Translations under genes and position numbers: made by a program
The notes under the pieces: model-generated
The model's database searches: none
Told to the model about the DNA's origin: nothing
The model's input: only the letters and a program-made list of their open reading frames with translations
In this document: in pieces, positions 39,921 to 48,832 of the stretch
How positions within the stretch are numbered: the stretch's first letter is position 1
How the letters are laid out: every line of letters starts with the position of its first letter
Assembly (NCBI GenBank): GCA_902806565.1
Contig: CADCXA010000030.1
Location: forward strand, 868,001 to 932,000
DNA length: 64,000 bases
Origin: Hypoxylon rubiginosum
Taxonomy: Eukaryota; Ascomycota; Sordariomycetes; Xylariales; Hypoxylaceae
Reading direction: 5' to 3'

Positions 39921-40433
39921 AGGGGAACGAGCTAGACTACTGCTCCATGGATGCCATTGATGGATGGGTTCGTCCAGAGGATAATGAACGACTCTAGTTA
40001 GTTATTATAAGGCTTCGTCCGCGGGTTGCCATTTCTGGAGAGGGAAGGCGCGATATTTCTCTCCTTTTTCTCGATCCTGTGAGCGTGTGTGCTCGTTGCG
40101 ATTGCCACGAAAAAAAACCAACAATCGGAAAGGACAGCGGCGAATTCACGGCCAGTCACATAGGAACGCTTGAAGGGCAACCATAGGAGTCAAGTAAGCT
40201 ACTTACACGCGAAAAGAAAATATCGAAGAAAGGGAGGTGATAACAACTTCAATGTAATACCCATTCACAAGTGCAAGATGACATGTGTAAACACTTCAAG
40301 ATATACCGAAGAAATAAACTAAGAATAATTCACTCAAGAGAGGTATCTTTGTCATTTATCATAAATCTACGAAAGCCCTCGCCATAGTTATCATCTACAC
40401 CATAAACTACCTAGGTAGGTAGCTAGAGGTGAT

Positions 40434-42084
40434 CTACCACCTAGGCTCACCCCTTTCCACCTTCGGTGTTACGACTGCATTCCTATCGGCAAAGGGGTCG
40501 TTTTCATCCTCGTCCACATAATCATCCTCTTCCTCTGACTCTGGCTGAGGAGGGCGGCGTGGAGCTAATACGGGTTTTGAGGCAGCAGACGGCCGTGGAG
40601 GCGGCACTGGTCTAGGGGGAGGACTGGGGTTGACGCTAAGATGAGCCATTTCTGGCACAGGGCTCGATGGGCTTGTCGGGGACGTTGACTGGCTATGTTT
40701 CTCGGCCGCCACTATACTCGGTTAGCAACAGATGGAGGGGATTCAGTGTGGGGGATAACTTGCTCCTGTAAAGGTGTGCCTGCTCTGCCATCTCGTCATC
40801 CGAATCACTGTCGGCATCGATCGATCGATCCAGCTGCTCGTAGGTCATGAGAGCTACAACAAGCTCATCGTTGGCATGGAGGAGACCGCCGAGCCACTGC
40901 TCGTCCTCAACATGGTGAATCTGACGATGTCAGTATATAATGTAACATAACATGAATCGAAGACGTACATAGCGCAAAATCTTTCTCCTTAGCTTTTTAC
41001 AAACCTCGAACCGCTCGACTGCCGTGGCATTTTCCGAGATCCTTTCCTTTTCTCGGTTTATGCTCTGAAGAGCATTTGTCAGGTTAGTAGACGCAATCGA
41101 AGACTCAGCGATGGCGACCTTCATAGAGTCCTTTTCGGCTTCAAGGTTGAAGGGTTTATGCTTTCTCTTGCCCTTGTCCTTATCCTTTTTCTTCTTATCC
41201 TTGGAGGAACTGGAGAAGAAGGAACCTGAACCAGATGGCGACTTGACATGACTGAAAGATTGGACAGTTTGGGCGGGTTGGGGATAAGTAATAGGCTGTC
41301 GAGAGGACGAAGCTTGAGATGGGGAAGCTTGTGGGGGCTGTTCAGCTTCATCCTCGGAATCACGAAAGGGGTCTTGCTCTGTTTCACGGAGGACCTTAGA
41401 CTTGGCTTGAGTGACGACTTGTTTGCGGCGAGGAAGTTCCTATAATTGTTAGCCGCGCGAGTTTCTGATCAGGACGAGTTCTTACCTTATAGAGCATAGC
41501 GACCCTCTCGAGGCCCGGAGTACTCTTGTATTCGGTTGCCCAGCCTCTGAATAATTCCGAACATTTCTTCTTGACATCGGGATCTGACAGGTCTGAAGTA
41601 CCGCAAACTCGCAAGCGCTCAAGCAGGGGCTCATCGACAAAAGTTCTCTGGAAGCGCGGGCCAGCATTCTGAATCAAGCCGTCGAGAAGTACAAGAGCCC
41701 TCAATTGTCGATGGACGTTACCATACTTCAATTTCTTCCTAAGGGCACGAGCGGCTTCTGCGGGACCTGAAGCCTGTAGCTTGATGACTTCGACCAGGTC
41801 AGGGATACCACTGAGGTCGTCCTCTTCATACTGTTCGCTGGTGAGGCGTTCCACCGTCACCGTGACAGCGGAGTAGGGTTTCTTCTATTCAAAAAGTCAG
41901 ATCAGATACTTGTTCCATACTGCAGCGCATCAACATTATATAGACGAGGTAAAGATCAAGGTGTGAAGATGAAGTTTTTGTCATGAAGCAAACACAACGG
42001 GGTCTGATAAGGTACGGGACAGGGTCTGGAGACTGCGAATGCACAATGCCGGCCCGGCGCGTGTCCACTCACCTGGGAAAACAT
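40434..42084 (-). CDS. LSB5: Lsb5-like VHS/GAT domain endocytosis protein
   Basis: Five exons on the minus strand: 42084-42073, 41884-41486, 41439-40969, 40920-40764 and 40711-40434, giving 438 residues. Exon 1 codes only Met-Phe-Ser-Gln. Residues about 5-137 form a VHS domain (Glu-Arg-Leu-Thr-Ser start; Leu-Lys-Tyr-Gly-Asn-Val-His-Arg-Gln-Leu-Arg-Ala-Leu core). A Lys-rich spacer follows, then a helical GAT-like region (about 245-335). The C-terminus is Pro-rich with Pro-Pro-Pro-Arg-Pro SH3-ligand-type motifs and an acidic end. Two Asp-Pro-Phe motifs are present (one after the VHS domain, one near the C-terminus). Yeast Lsb5 works in actin-linked endocytosis with Las17 and Sla1, and a similar role here is inferred. 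Introns are 188, 46, 48 and 52 nt. The last one starts with GCAAGT instead of GT, and only this choice keeps the frame. The gene is divergent from the next one, 1.2 kb away. Confidence 0.9.
40712..40763 (-). other. GC-AG intron in the LSB5-like gene
   Basis: Exon 4 ends in phase 1 with a single A, and the intron reads GCAAGTT...TTGCTAACC...GAGTATAG. Exon 5 supplies TG, completing an ATG codon and the frame to the Pro-rich tail. GCAAGT is the classical GC-donor consensus, and no GT donor nearby gives the correct phase. Confidence 0.8.
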
Positions 42085-43272
42085 ATCTGCAGGCAGTCGG
42101 TAGCAGATAGGGTTCTGACGTCAATCTCGATAAGTTTCTGGATAAAAGATTGATACCTATCCCTAAATACTAGGTGCCAAAAGTAAGATACTCGGGCGAA
42201 AGTCAGGTGCAAGGTAATTTGCGACAGATGCTACAGCCTCAAGAGAGTGAGGGCGGCTATGGCGAGGGGGGGTGTAAAGCGCGTGCGTGGCCCAGTAAGG
42301 CAGAGGCAGACGGAATATGTCGTGAAATGATTCGTTTGGTCTGCTATCCCCTGATATGGATATGGATATGGATACGGATATGGAGGGGTAAAAGCCAGGT
42401 AGACAAGGCAGCCTGGCTGAGCTGTAGTTTGACGCAGGCTGACAACCAGTCTACAGTCTGTAGTCCCGCAGTCTGCAGTCTACCTGACTCAAAGTGAGTT
42501 GGGCCTATTGCAAGATGTCAAGACTATGACTAGGGCGCAAGCGGTAGGGCTGGGGCTGTGTCTGGTTTGGACCTTTTCTCAAGAGTATTATGTCGGCAAA
42601 AACAGTCGGGGAGGACTCCGACGAGTGATGGAATCACCACTTAAGTGTGCTGTGTGCTGTGTGCTGTGTGCTGTGCGCTGTGTGTTGTGCGCTGTGCGAG
42701 GTTCACAGGTTCACGGTTCACTGCTCACATCGCTGCAGATGTCATATTGAAGCCGAAGGTGGGGTGCGATAATTAATCTAATTAATCGTGTCACAATTGG
42801 AGGGGCTTTCTCATAAATGAATATATGTGACTGAGCGGATACGTATGGAGATAGTAGACTATAGGGTGTATATTAACCTATCGAGTCCTACCAAACCTTT
42901 GCCACTATTCTCAAAGGGTCTGTTAGTTTTAGGTAGGTACAATGTTAGGAGAGGAAGTTGCTCAACTCACTCGAGGTAGGTACTTACCTCTAAGTACCTA
43001 CATCCTAGTTCCAAGGTTCATTGTGGCTCTTTGATGAGATCAAAGGGAAACTACCAGTATTATACTCTCTATCCTGAAATGTTAAATTTCCGGAGACTTT
43101 CCATTGTCATATCGTCACATCGTCACAATCTATGCCATCTACCAGGGTATTCATTTCAAAAACACCCACGATGTCCCTGTTGAAATCAAGGTGTAGGCTT
43201 CATCAAGAGTAGAGTTATACAATTGAATAGACCATACTGTTTTCTACCAGAACGACTGGGAGTCTAGGCAGA
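42085..43272. other. Divergent intergenic region with several microsatellites
   Basis: This is the shared upstream region of the LSB5-like gene (-) and the unknown-function gene (+). It contains GGATAT hexamers (about 42354-42384), a cluster of AGTCT/AGACT direct and inverted words (about 42449-42483), a GTGTGCT heptamer array (42645-42698), a GGTTCAC direct repeat (about 42700-42722) and TAGGTA/TACCT words near 42932-43005. No further gene is visible. Confidence 0.6.
42645..42698. repeat. GTGTGCT heptamer minisatellite
   Basis: Seven to eight near-perfect copies of the 7-mer GTGTGCT, with GTGCGCT and GTGTGTT variants, in the divergent promoter region. Confidence 0.9.
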
Positions 43273-44904
43273 ATGCCTACCAACCCGGTTTCTTCCAATC
43301 CCACACCTCCCGAGAGCAGCTTCAAGCCGATCGATGATGATGAACCTTCGAAACTCGATCCGAGTCTTCTGGTCCCATCTGCTGCTGGTGAAGAGAAGCC
43401 CAGTGTCTTGTCGGGAGAAACCAGCCTCAATGCCCAGCGTCAGAACCTGAAACGCAACCGAACGGCGTACAAAGAAGACGATGTCCATCCATCTAAGCGC
43501 CAAGTATACCTACCAGCTACACCCTCAGATAGCCCTTTCCAGACCCTAAGAGTCACGAAATCTGGTATCATAAACAATCGAATACCCAATTTCAAGACGG
43601 AAGATACATCTAGTTGTGATGATGCATCTCGAGCGCAATCTACTAGTATTCGTCCACTGGGGCCGACCACCATGGAGCAATTGACCCCTTACCCTACGCG
43701 AGAGTTCCGCGAATCTAGATACCAGTTAAATCAGAATGTCAAAGTCGAGCCCATGAATGGGTTTGATGTAGAAACCAACTCCCCTTCTACTTATAATCAG
43801 TTTCTTCTCCCCACGCCAACGGCATCTACTACTCGGGTGATTGGTTTCACCCAGGATCCAAGTCCTAGCAACCTATTCGGTATGCCATTCGAGCAGTCCT
43901 CCGACTTCGCGGATATGCTGGTTAGTCGGGATGCCGACGCTATTAATAGTCCCGAAGATGAATATCCCCTTGACGATGACCTGGTGGACGAAGACATGAC
44001 TCTGCTTCTCGGCATGGCTCTAGACAATATTCAAGAGACACACATCCCACCTTCCAGCGTCACCAAAGCATGGGACCACGATTCAAGGTCTGCGGCTGAA
44101 TATGACCCAACTTTGCAGCACTCATCGCCGCCGAGTTCCTCAGAAGCGTTAAAGGGGTCGCAAGCGGTGGGCGCGATCGCGAAGCTCGGGGTCGGCCAGG
44201 ATGATCTCCTTGACGAGGACAACGACGACGTCGATTGGAATACGGTGTATGATTTGGTGGACAAGATCCCAAAAGTAGTGTCGACCAATGGCTCCCGAAA
44301 TACGCAGGAGTCGTTTCCAGCAGACCGAACTCCTCGCGCTGAGAATACTATCCATGGAGGCCCTCTGATCGAGGACACCATACCATCCAAACCATTTTCC
44401 CGCCCTTCCTTCCCGGAGAAGGTCCGAGATCGTCCCGTCGTTACCGGACTGTCGTCGAATGCTATGCTGCGGACCTGCTTTCGAATGGGGGAGATGATCA
44501 ACCAGGCAGTACGTTGTCTAACTCATGGGCAGGAAGTAGTCTTCGAATTGTTCGCTAGAGTGACATACTCAAGCCGCGAAAGCCTCGCGAAAACGCAGCA
44601 TTTTCAATTCGTGGACCTATTCAAAGATCAACAGCCATATCCCGGAGGGACCCTCACGAATTGGAGAGCCGGCGGCCAGCTCGATCGACAGAGCATGGCT
44701 TTCCTAGATAAAGGCAAGAAGCGCAAAGTATGCCGTTGTCTGTGCAAACCTAGAAGAGACTCGAAAACTGAAGTCGGCTTTACTCTCATTATTCTCGCTA
44801 TTAGGGAAGCGGACTGGACACAAGTCGAATGGGCTAAGAAGGTAGTCTGCGGGGATTCGAAATCGGACGAGCAGCATGGACATACTGTCGATGCAAATAC
44901 GTGA
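43273..44904 (+). CDS. Conserved-looking fungal protein of unknown function
   Basis: This is an intronless frame of 543 residues. Residues 1 to about 390 are disordered: rich in Ser, Pro, Asp and Glu, with several short acidic stretches (for example Leu-Asp-Asp-Asp-Leu-Val-Asp-Glu-Asp at about 235) and a possible basic nuclear signal near residue 60 (Lys-Arg-Asn-Arg, then Pro-Ser-Lys-Arg). Residues about 397-530 look folded. They contain Arg-Thr-Cys-Phe-Arg-Met-Gly-Glu, Val-Phe-Glu-Leu-Phe-Ala-Arg-Val, Phe-Val-Asp-Leu-Phe-Lys-Asp, a Tyr-Pro-Gly-Gly-Thr-Leu turn, a Cys-Arg-Cys-Leu-Cys cluster, and Ile-Arg-Glu-Ala-Asp-Trp. The pattern of short hydrophobic strands would suit a small beta-rich domain. 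I do not recognise the family and assign no function. The start is the first ATG after an in-frame upstream region without other Met codons. Confidence 0.8.
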   Translation: MPTNPVSSNPTPPESSFKPIDDDEPSKLDPSLLVPSAAGEEKPSVLSGETSLNAQRQNLKRNRTAYKEDDVHPSKRQVYLPATPSDSPFQTLRVTKSGIINNRIPNFKTEDTSSCDDASRAQSTSIRPLGPTTMEQLTPYPTREFRESRYQLNQNVKVEPMNGFDVETNSPSTYNQFLLPTPTASTTRVIGFTQDPSPSNLFGMPFEQSSDFADMLVSRDADAINSPEDEYPLDDDLVDEDMTLLLGMALDNIQETHIPPSSVTKAWDHDSRSAAEYDPTLQHSSPPSSSEALKGSQAVGAIAKLGVGQDDLLDEDNDDVDWNTVYDLVDKIPKVVSTNGSRNTQESFPADRTPRAENTIHGGPLIEDTIPSKPFSRPSFPEKVRDRPVVTGLSSNAMLRTCFRMGEMINQAVRCLTHGQEVVFELFARVTYSSRESLAKTQHFQFVDLFKDQQPYPGGTLTNWRAGGQLDRQSMAFLDKGKKRKVCRCLCKPRRDSKTEVGFTLIILAIREADWTQVEWAKKVVCGDSKSDEQHGHTVDANT

Positions 44905-45162
44905 AGGAAATGGAGGGTGGCCTGGATGTATGGACATCGGTACCTGACGAATACCTATCCAGCTTGCTATTGAAAGGTGCATGAGAAAGTGGAGTGAGCT
45001 TTTGTAATTGTCGTACAGAATACCAATCCGGAGAGCTGCATAAGGTACAGGCACAGGCGAGATGAAACTTGATTGCTAATGGCACTTTGGTTCAGGCACT
45101 TCAATTCGAATAGCCTGGATTGCTTGGTTTCCTATGGATGGCTACCTATCTCCTGATTTACC

Positions 45163-45178
45163 TACCTACATGTAGGTA
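45163..45178. repeat. 16-bp perfect palindrome TACCTACATGTAGGTA
   Basis: Fourth exact copy in the window, between two same-strand genes and about 260 bp downstream of the preceding stop codon. Confidence 0.9.
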
Positions 45179-46079
45179 TCTGAGGTATGTTATATAATAA
45201 CCTATCAACGTCTCCATATCTCTGGGCTGAAGATACGAGATTGATGCTTGTCGTCTACCCGTGTTGCTGACAAAATTGCTGCAAGTATGCATCATCATGA
45301 TTGAAGAATATCTCCCCAAGTGAGGTAGCACCAGGAAAATAAATGAAACTGTTGATGACCCCTAAAAGTTGGATGAGACCGGTTCGGTAGGTAAAAGTTG
45401 TACCAGAAAAATTAAATATCGATAGTGGCCGACCTAAAATCAAAAGGAATAAGGGCAAGCCTTTTTCTCGTCGAGCTCACTCACATGCAGTACCCTACAT
45501 GTAGGTACATGTAGTAACTCAATTCCCCACGGACCACCAATTGACGGTGGCAGTCCTTTACCTAAAGGTTCTAGGTACGTAAGGCTTTTAAATAAATAGT
45601 CGACGTTTCCAAGCAGCACTGCAGTAGAAGCAGTAGAACTGCAGTAAACTACGTGTGTGGCTTATATTATATTACCTAGTACTCTTGGGCCTAGTAGCAC
45701 TCTTGGACGGACAGATTGGATGGCTGTGGGAAGTCCTTCCCCCTCTCCCCCCAATTTCTCCCCCCCCCTTACGTCGAGCGACGGGCGAAGGTAGCAACCT
45801 CGATGCCACATCACGTGCTCATACACGCTAGGTATCTCCACAAGCTCTAACTTTAGCGCACCTAACCTAAGATAATCCATAAAACTCCATTTGGGCTCGG
45901 AACCTCACCCGATACTTCAACCATTTTTTTCTGATAGTAAAAAAAGAAGAGGGAGCTTGTTTGCTGTGTTCCCTTTCTAACTTACACACTTTGTCGGTTT
46001 GTTGCCTTTGCGAAGACGGTCAACAAGTCGCATGAGGATTAAAAAGAGAGAGTTTCCTATTGCCTCATCCTTCTCCTCT

Positions 46080-46108
46080 CCACATCCACATCCACATCCA
46101 CATCCACA
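46080..46108. repeat. CCACAT hexamer tandem repeat
   Basis: About five head-to-tail copies of CCACAT in the presumed promoter of the CCCH zinc-finger gene. Confidence 0.85.
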
Positions 46109-46353
46109 CGTACATCACATACAATACCTAGCAATCGTGCGTCTTGGCGTATGAGGTGTCTAGCAACTCCGATTGACCGTGGCCGGCAAGCAACTGGCGT
46201 CCGCTCGCGTCATATTTTCCATTCCCACCTCAGTGGCGCAGAGAAAACAACTAGAAACAACTAGAAACAATTGTCACCTGTCGTTGCCAATCCTAGACCC
46301 GTCCTTCCTCGCGCATGAGACGGCAGCATCGTGTTGCCAATCCATGAGCAGCA

Positions 46354-48309
46354 ATGGGTTCTTCAATCATGTTAAACGGACAGGATCCCATTTCTCTCAC
46401 ACCCTCCGAGATATCAAGCCGGCTTAATCATTATTTCCAAGTCGATAGTGATAGACAGGCTTTCATCCATGTATGTCACCTCCCGCTAGGTATCCTTGCC
46501 TCTTCATCCCGTCATCCCGTCCCGTCAGCTCCTGCGTGGGTACCTAGGTGGGCTATCTTCGCTAACAGAGTCATGATAGAATATTCTGGAGAAATACGAA
46601 GCTACCACCAAGAAAATTAATGAGCTCGAGCTTGATCTAGAAGACCAAAGGAAATCTCGGGTTGCTTACCAAACCCAGGCTATGAACCTTGACGCCGAAG
46701 CAAAGAGAGTTGCACATCAGATTGTCAGATATCCTCGTTCACTCATATCCTCACAGTACCTCTTGCTGACACTCCCGACAGAATAGGGACTCCTTCGTTG
46801 TTGTGCTTATTGACGGCGACGGAGCTAAATTTGGGGATGAATTCCTACGCGACCCTAGTGGCGCAGAAAGAGCCGCGATAAGGCTCAAGCAAGAGGTCCG
46901 AGAAAATCTCAGAGACACGGGAGTCGGCCAAGATGACATCCCCATCCTGGTTCGAGTCTATGCCAATCTCAATGACTTGTCTAAGTCATTACGCATGTCT
47001 CGAATTATTGATTATGACGATGATATGCGCCTTTTTGCCGAGCGTTTCACCAACAGTCGTGCTGACTTTGACTTTGTTAACGTTGGCAAGGGCAAAGAGA
47101 ATGCCGATTCCAAGATTAGACGTAAGAACGCTCCCTCTTCGCGGCCTAGCTCCCATCCTCAATTGACCATTGCTCATCCGTACCTAGGCATGCTTAGTCA
47201 CTACTACAGAAACATCCAGTGCAAGAAAATATTTCTAGCCGGCTGCTGTCACGATAATGGTTATCTGCATGATCTCCGTGATTATACGGGATCCATCGAC
47301 AACAAGATCGTGCTTTTGGAGACGACTCCTGCCGAGCCTGCTTTTAAGTCCCTTGGGTTTCCTATCTTACGTTTCGACAATGTTTTCCGATCAGAGCCTT
47401 TAGGCAACGAAACTAAGCACTCATTCCCGATAGCAACTATTAGGCCTCGTTCACCTTCACTGCCACTCGGGCTTGGGCCAATAGCTCGACCTGTACAGCC
47501 TATACAAAAGTCGATGCCGACGCCAACGTCGACCACCACCACGATTTTCCCTCTCGAGAGACAATCATCTACCCCTGCTCCCACTCCGGTATCTGCCAAT
47601 GCTTCGTCTCCGACCCAGTCTTCTTCTACCCCTGAGCAACAGCCTGCGCAGCCACCTCGCACTGCTAGTGTCATTAGTTCTGGAAATGGCGGCACCTCGA
47701 TTAGTTATGCCACCGCAGGCGGAATGTCCGACTTCCAAAATGTCACAGTTAAGACCCCGAAGCCAAAGAAGCAGCCGAAGGTGGTATATAATAATGTAGA
47801 CGGCTATCGCATTGACCAACCTACGCAACATCCGCCTAGAACGCCCGCGCAATCTTCCTACCAGGCCAAGTTTCAGGCGATCAAGCCCTCTGTTTTCTGT
47901 AACGACTTTTACCTGAAGGGATACTGCAAGTGGGGGGTCGGTTGCGATAAGACACACGATGCCGAGCTGACCGGGCCCGAGCTAGCTATCCATCGTTATA
48001 AGGCACGGACTAGTCTGTGTCCTGCCGGACCATACTGTGACGATTACGATTGCTATCTATCTCACCATTGCCCCAGGCTGCCTTGCACTCGGGGGGATCA
48101 GTGCCCTTTCTATAACACTAAATTTGGGGACTTGCACTTAACTAAGGAGCAGCTCCAAGCGACGTAAGTTGCGCTCTTGACATCACTATACACATACACA
48201 TATATACAAATTTCGACCCTCTATTTGTTTTATTCGGTGGCGCTGATATATCCATTGCTACAGGACCAAGTGGACGCAAGGCAGCGATCTGCCCGACCAC
48301 CTAAACTAA
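46354..48309 (+). CDS. CCCH zinc-finger protein with N-terminal NYN/PIN-like domain
   Basis: Four exons: 46354-46470, 46580-46723, 46782-48163 and 48264-48309, giving 562 residues. Introns are 109, 58 and 100 nt. The second has an atypical GTCAGA donor but is the only one keeping frame. The N-terminus (about 35-85) is a coiled coil. From residue 91 a domain opens with Ser-Phe-Val-Val-Val-Leu-Ile-Asp-Gly-Asp-Gly, the acidic strand typical of the conserved fungal domain found with these zinc fingers and reminiscent of NYN/PIN ribonuclease folds. A Ser/Pro/Thr-rich linker (about 300-450) precedes a C-x8-C-x5-C-x3-H finger (Cys460, Cys469, Cys475, His479) and a second Cys/His-rich segment before the C-terminus. 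RNA binding is likely from the finger type; nuclease activity is only a possibility. The last exon adds 15 residues (Lys-Trp-Thr-Gln-Gly-Ser-Asp-Leu-Pro) that would be lost if the frame were read through the intron to the in-intron TAA. Confidence 0.9.
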
Positions 48310-48832
48310 TCATAGGTCCAGAATGATTCAAAAACGATCACTTAAGTGGTTCTCGTTTTTAATATTATACTTAAGGTGAAGAAGGAGTAGGAGGAGTCAT
48401 GCTTCATCCCGAACTGGTAGAGGGAGTGTGGCAAGGGGTAGCGGCGGATACATATTTTTTTTTTTTGGAGTGCTTGACGTGCTCCCAACCGAAACACGAA
48501 CACACATACACGGAGCTCATCCTGGGTTGGAAGTTAAAAGGTCTCACGACGCTAACGACAAGCCAATACGGCTTCACTCCCTCCTTAAGAAAGCACTGGC
48601 TGGCTGGGGTTATTGCTTGCGGTTTCGCGCTGCAAGTTTACACTATTTTTAATAATAAAAAAACAGACACTCGTTTAACCATTCTGTTGATGAATTCGCA
48701 TCTAAGCGGTCCTTTGTTCTTGTCTCACGACGTGCTTCGTAGACGAGCTAAAGTGTTACGGGGTATCTCGTCTCTATTGGCCTAACTACATATATGTATT
48801 CAACTACTGGTATATACATATACCTTATATGA
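48310..48832. other. Convergent intergenic region
   Basis: This is the shared 3' region of the CCCH gene (+) and the TOK gene (-). It is AT-biased, with a T11 run near 48455-48466. An open frame at 48399-48785 lacks protein-like features and I do not count it as a gene. Confidence 0.55.

Larger units (their letters stand above)
30321..40433. other. Second gene-poor stretch
   Basis: I support no protein-coding gene over about 10 kb. It contains a 16-mer tandem array (32680-32718), an AT-rich tract at about 36985-37075, AT-rich sequence near 34640-34700, TACCTAGGTA palindromes at 36856, 37447, 38867 and 40408, a perfect hairpin with CACATG/CATGTG arms near 35845-35868, and a tRNA-like relic at 39864-39920. 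ORFs such as 33394-33820 are mirrored on both strands and look accidental. Confidence 0.5.
44905..46353. other. Intergenic region
   Basis: It holds the 3' flank of the unknown-function gene and the promoter of the CCCH gene. A fourth exact copy of the palindrome TACCTACATGTAGGTA lies at 45163-45178 and a truncated relative (CCTACATGTAGG) at 45494-45505. A CCACAT hexamer array occurs at about 46080-46108, and an AACTAGAAAC direct repeat at about 46246-46267. No gene is supported. Confidence 0.6.

Noticed and set aside
48399..48785. Open frame of 128 codons between the CCCH and TOK genes
   Set aside because: It lies in a convergent 3' region, includes a poly-Phe stretch from a T run and has no family features.
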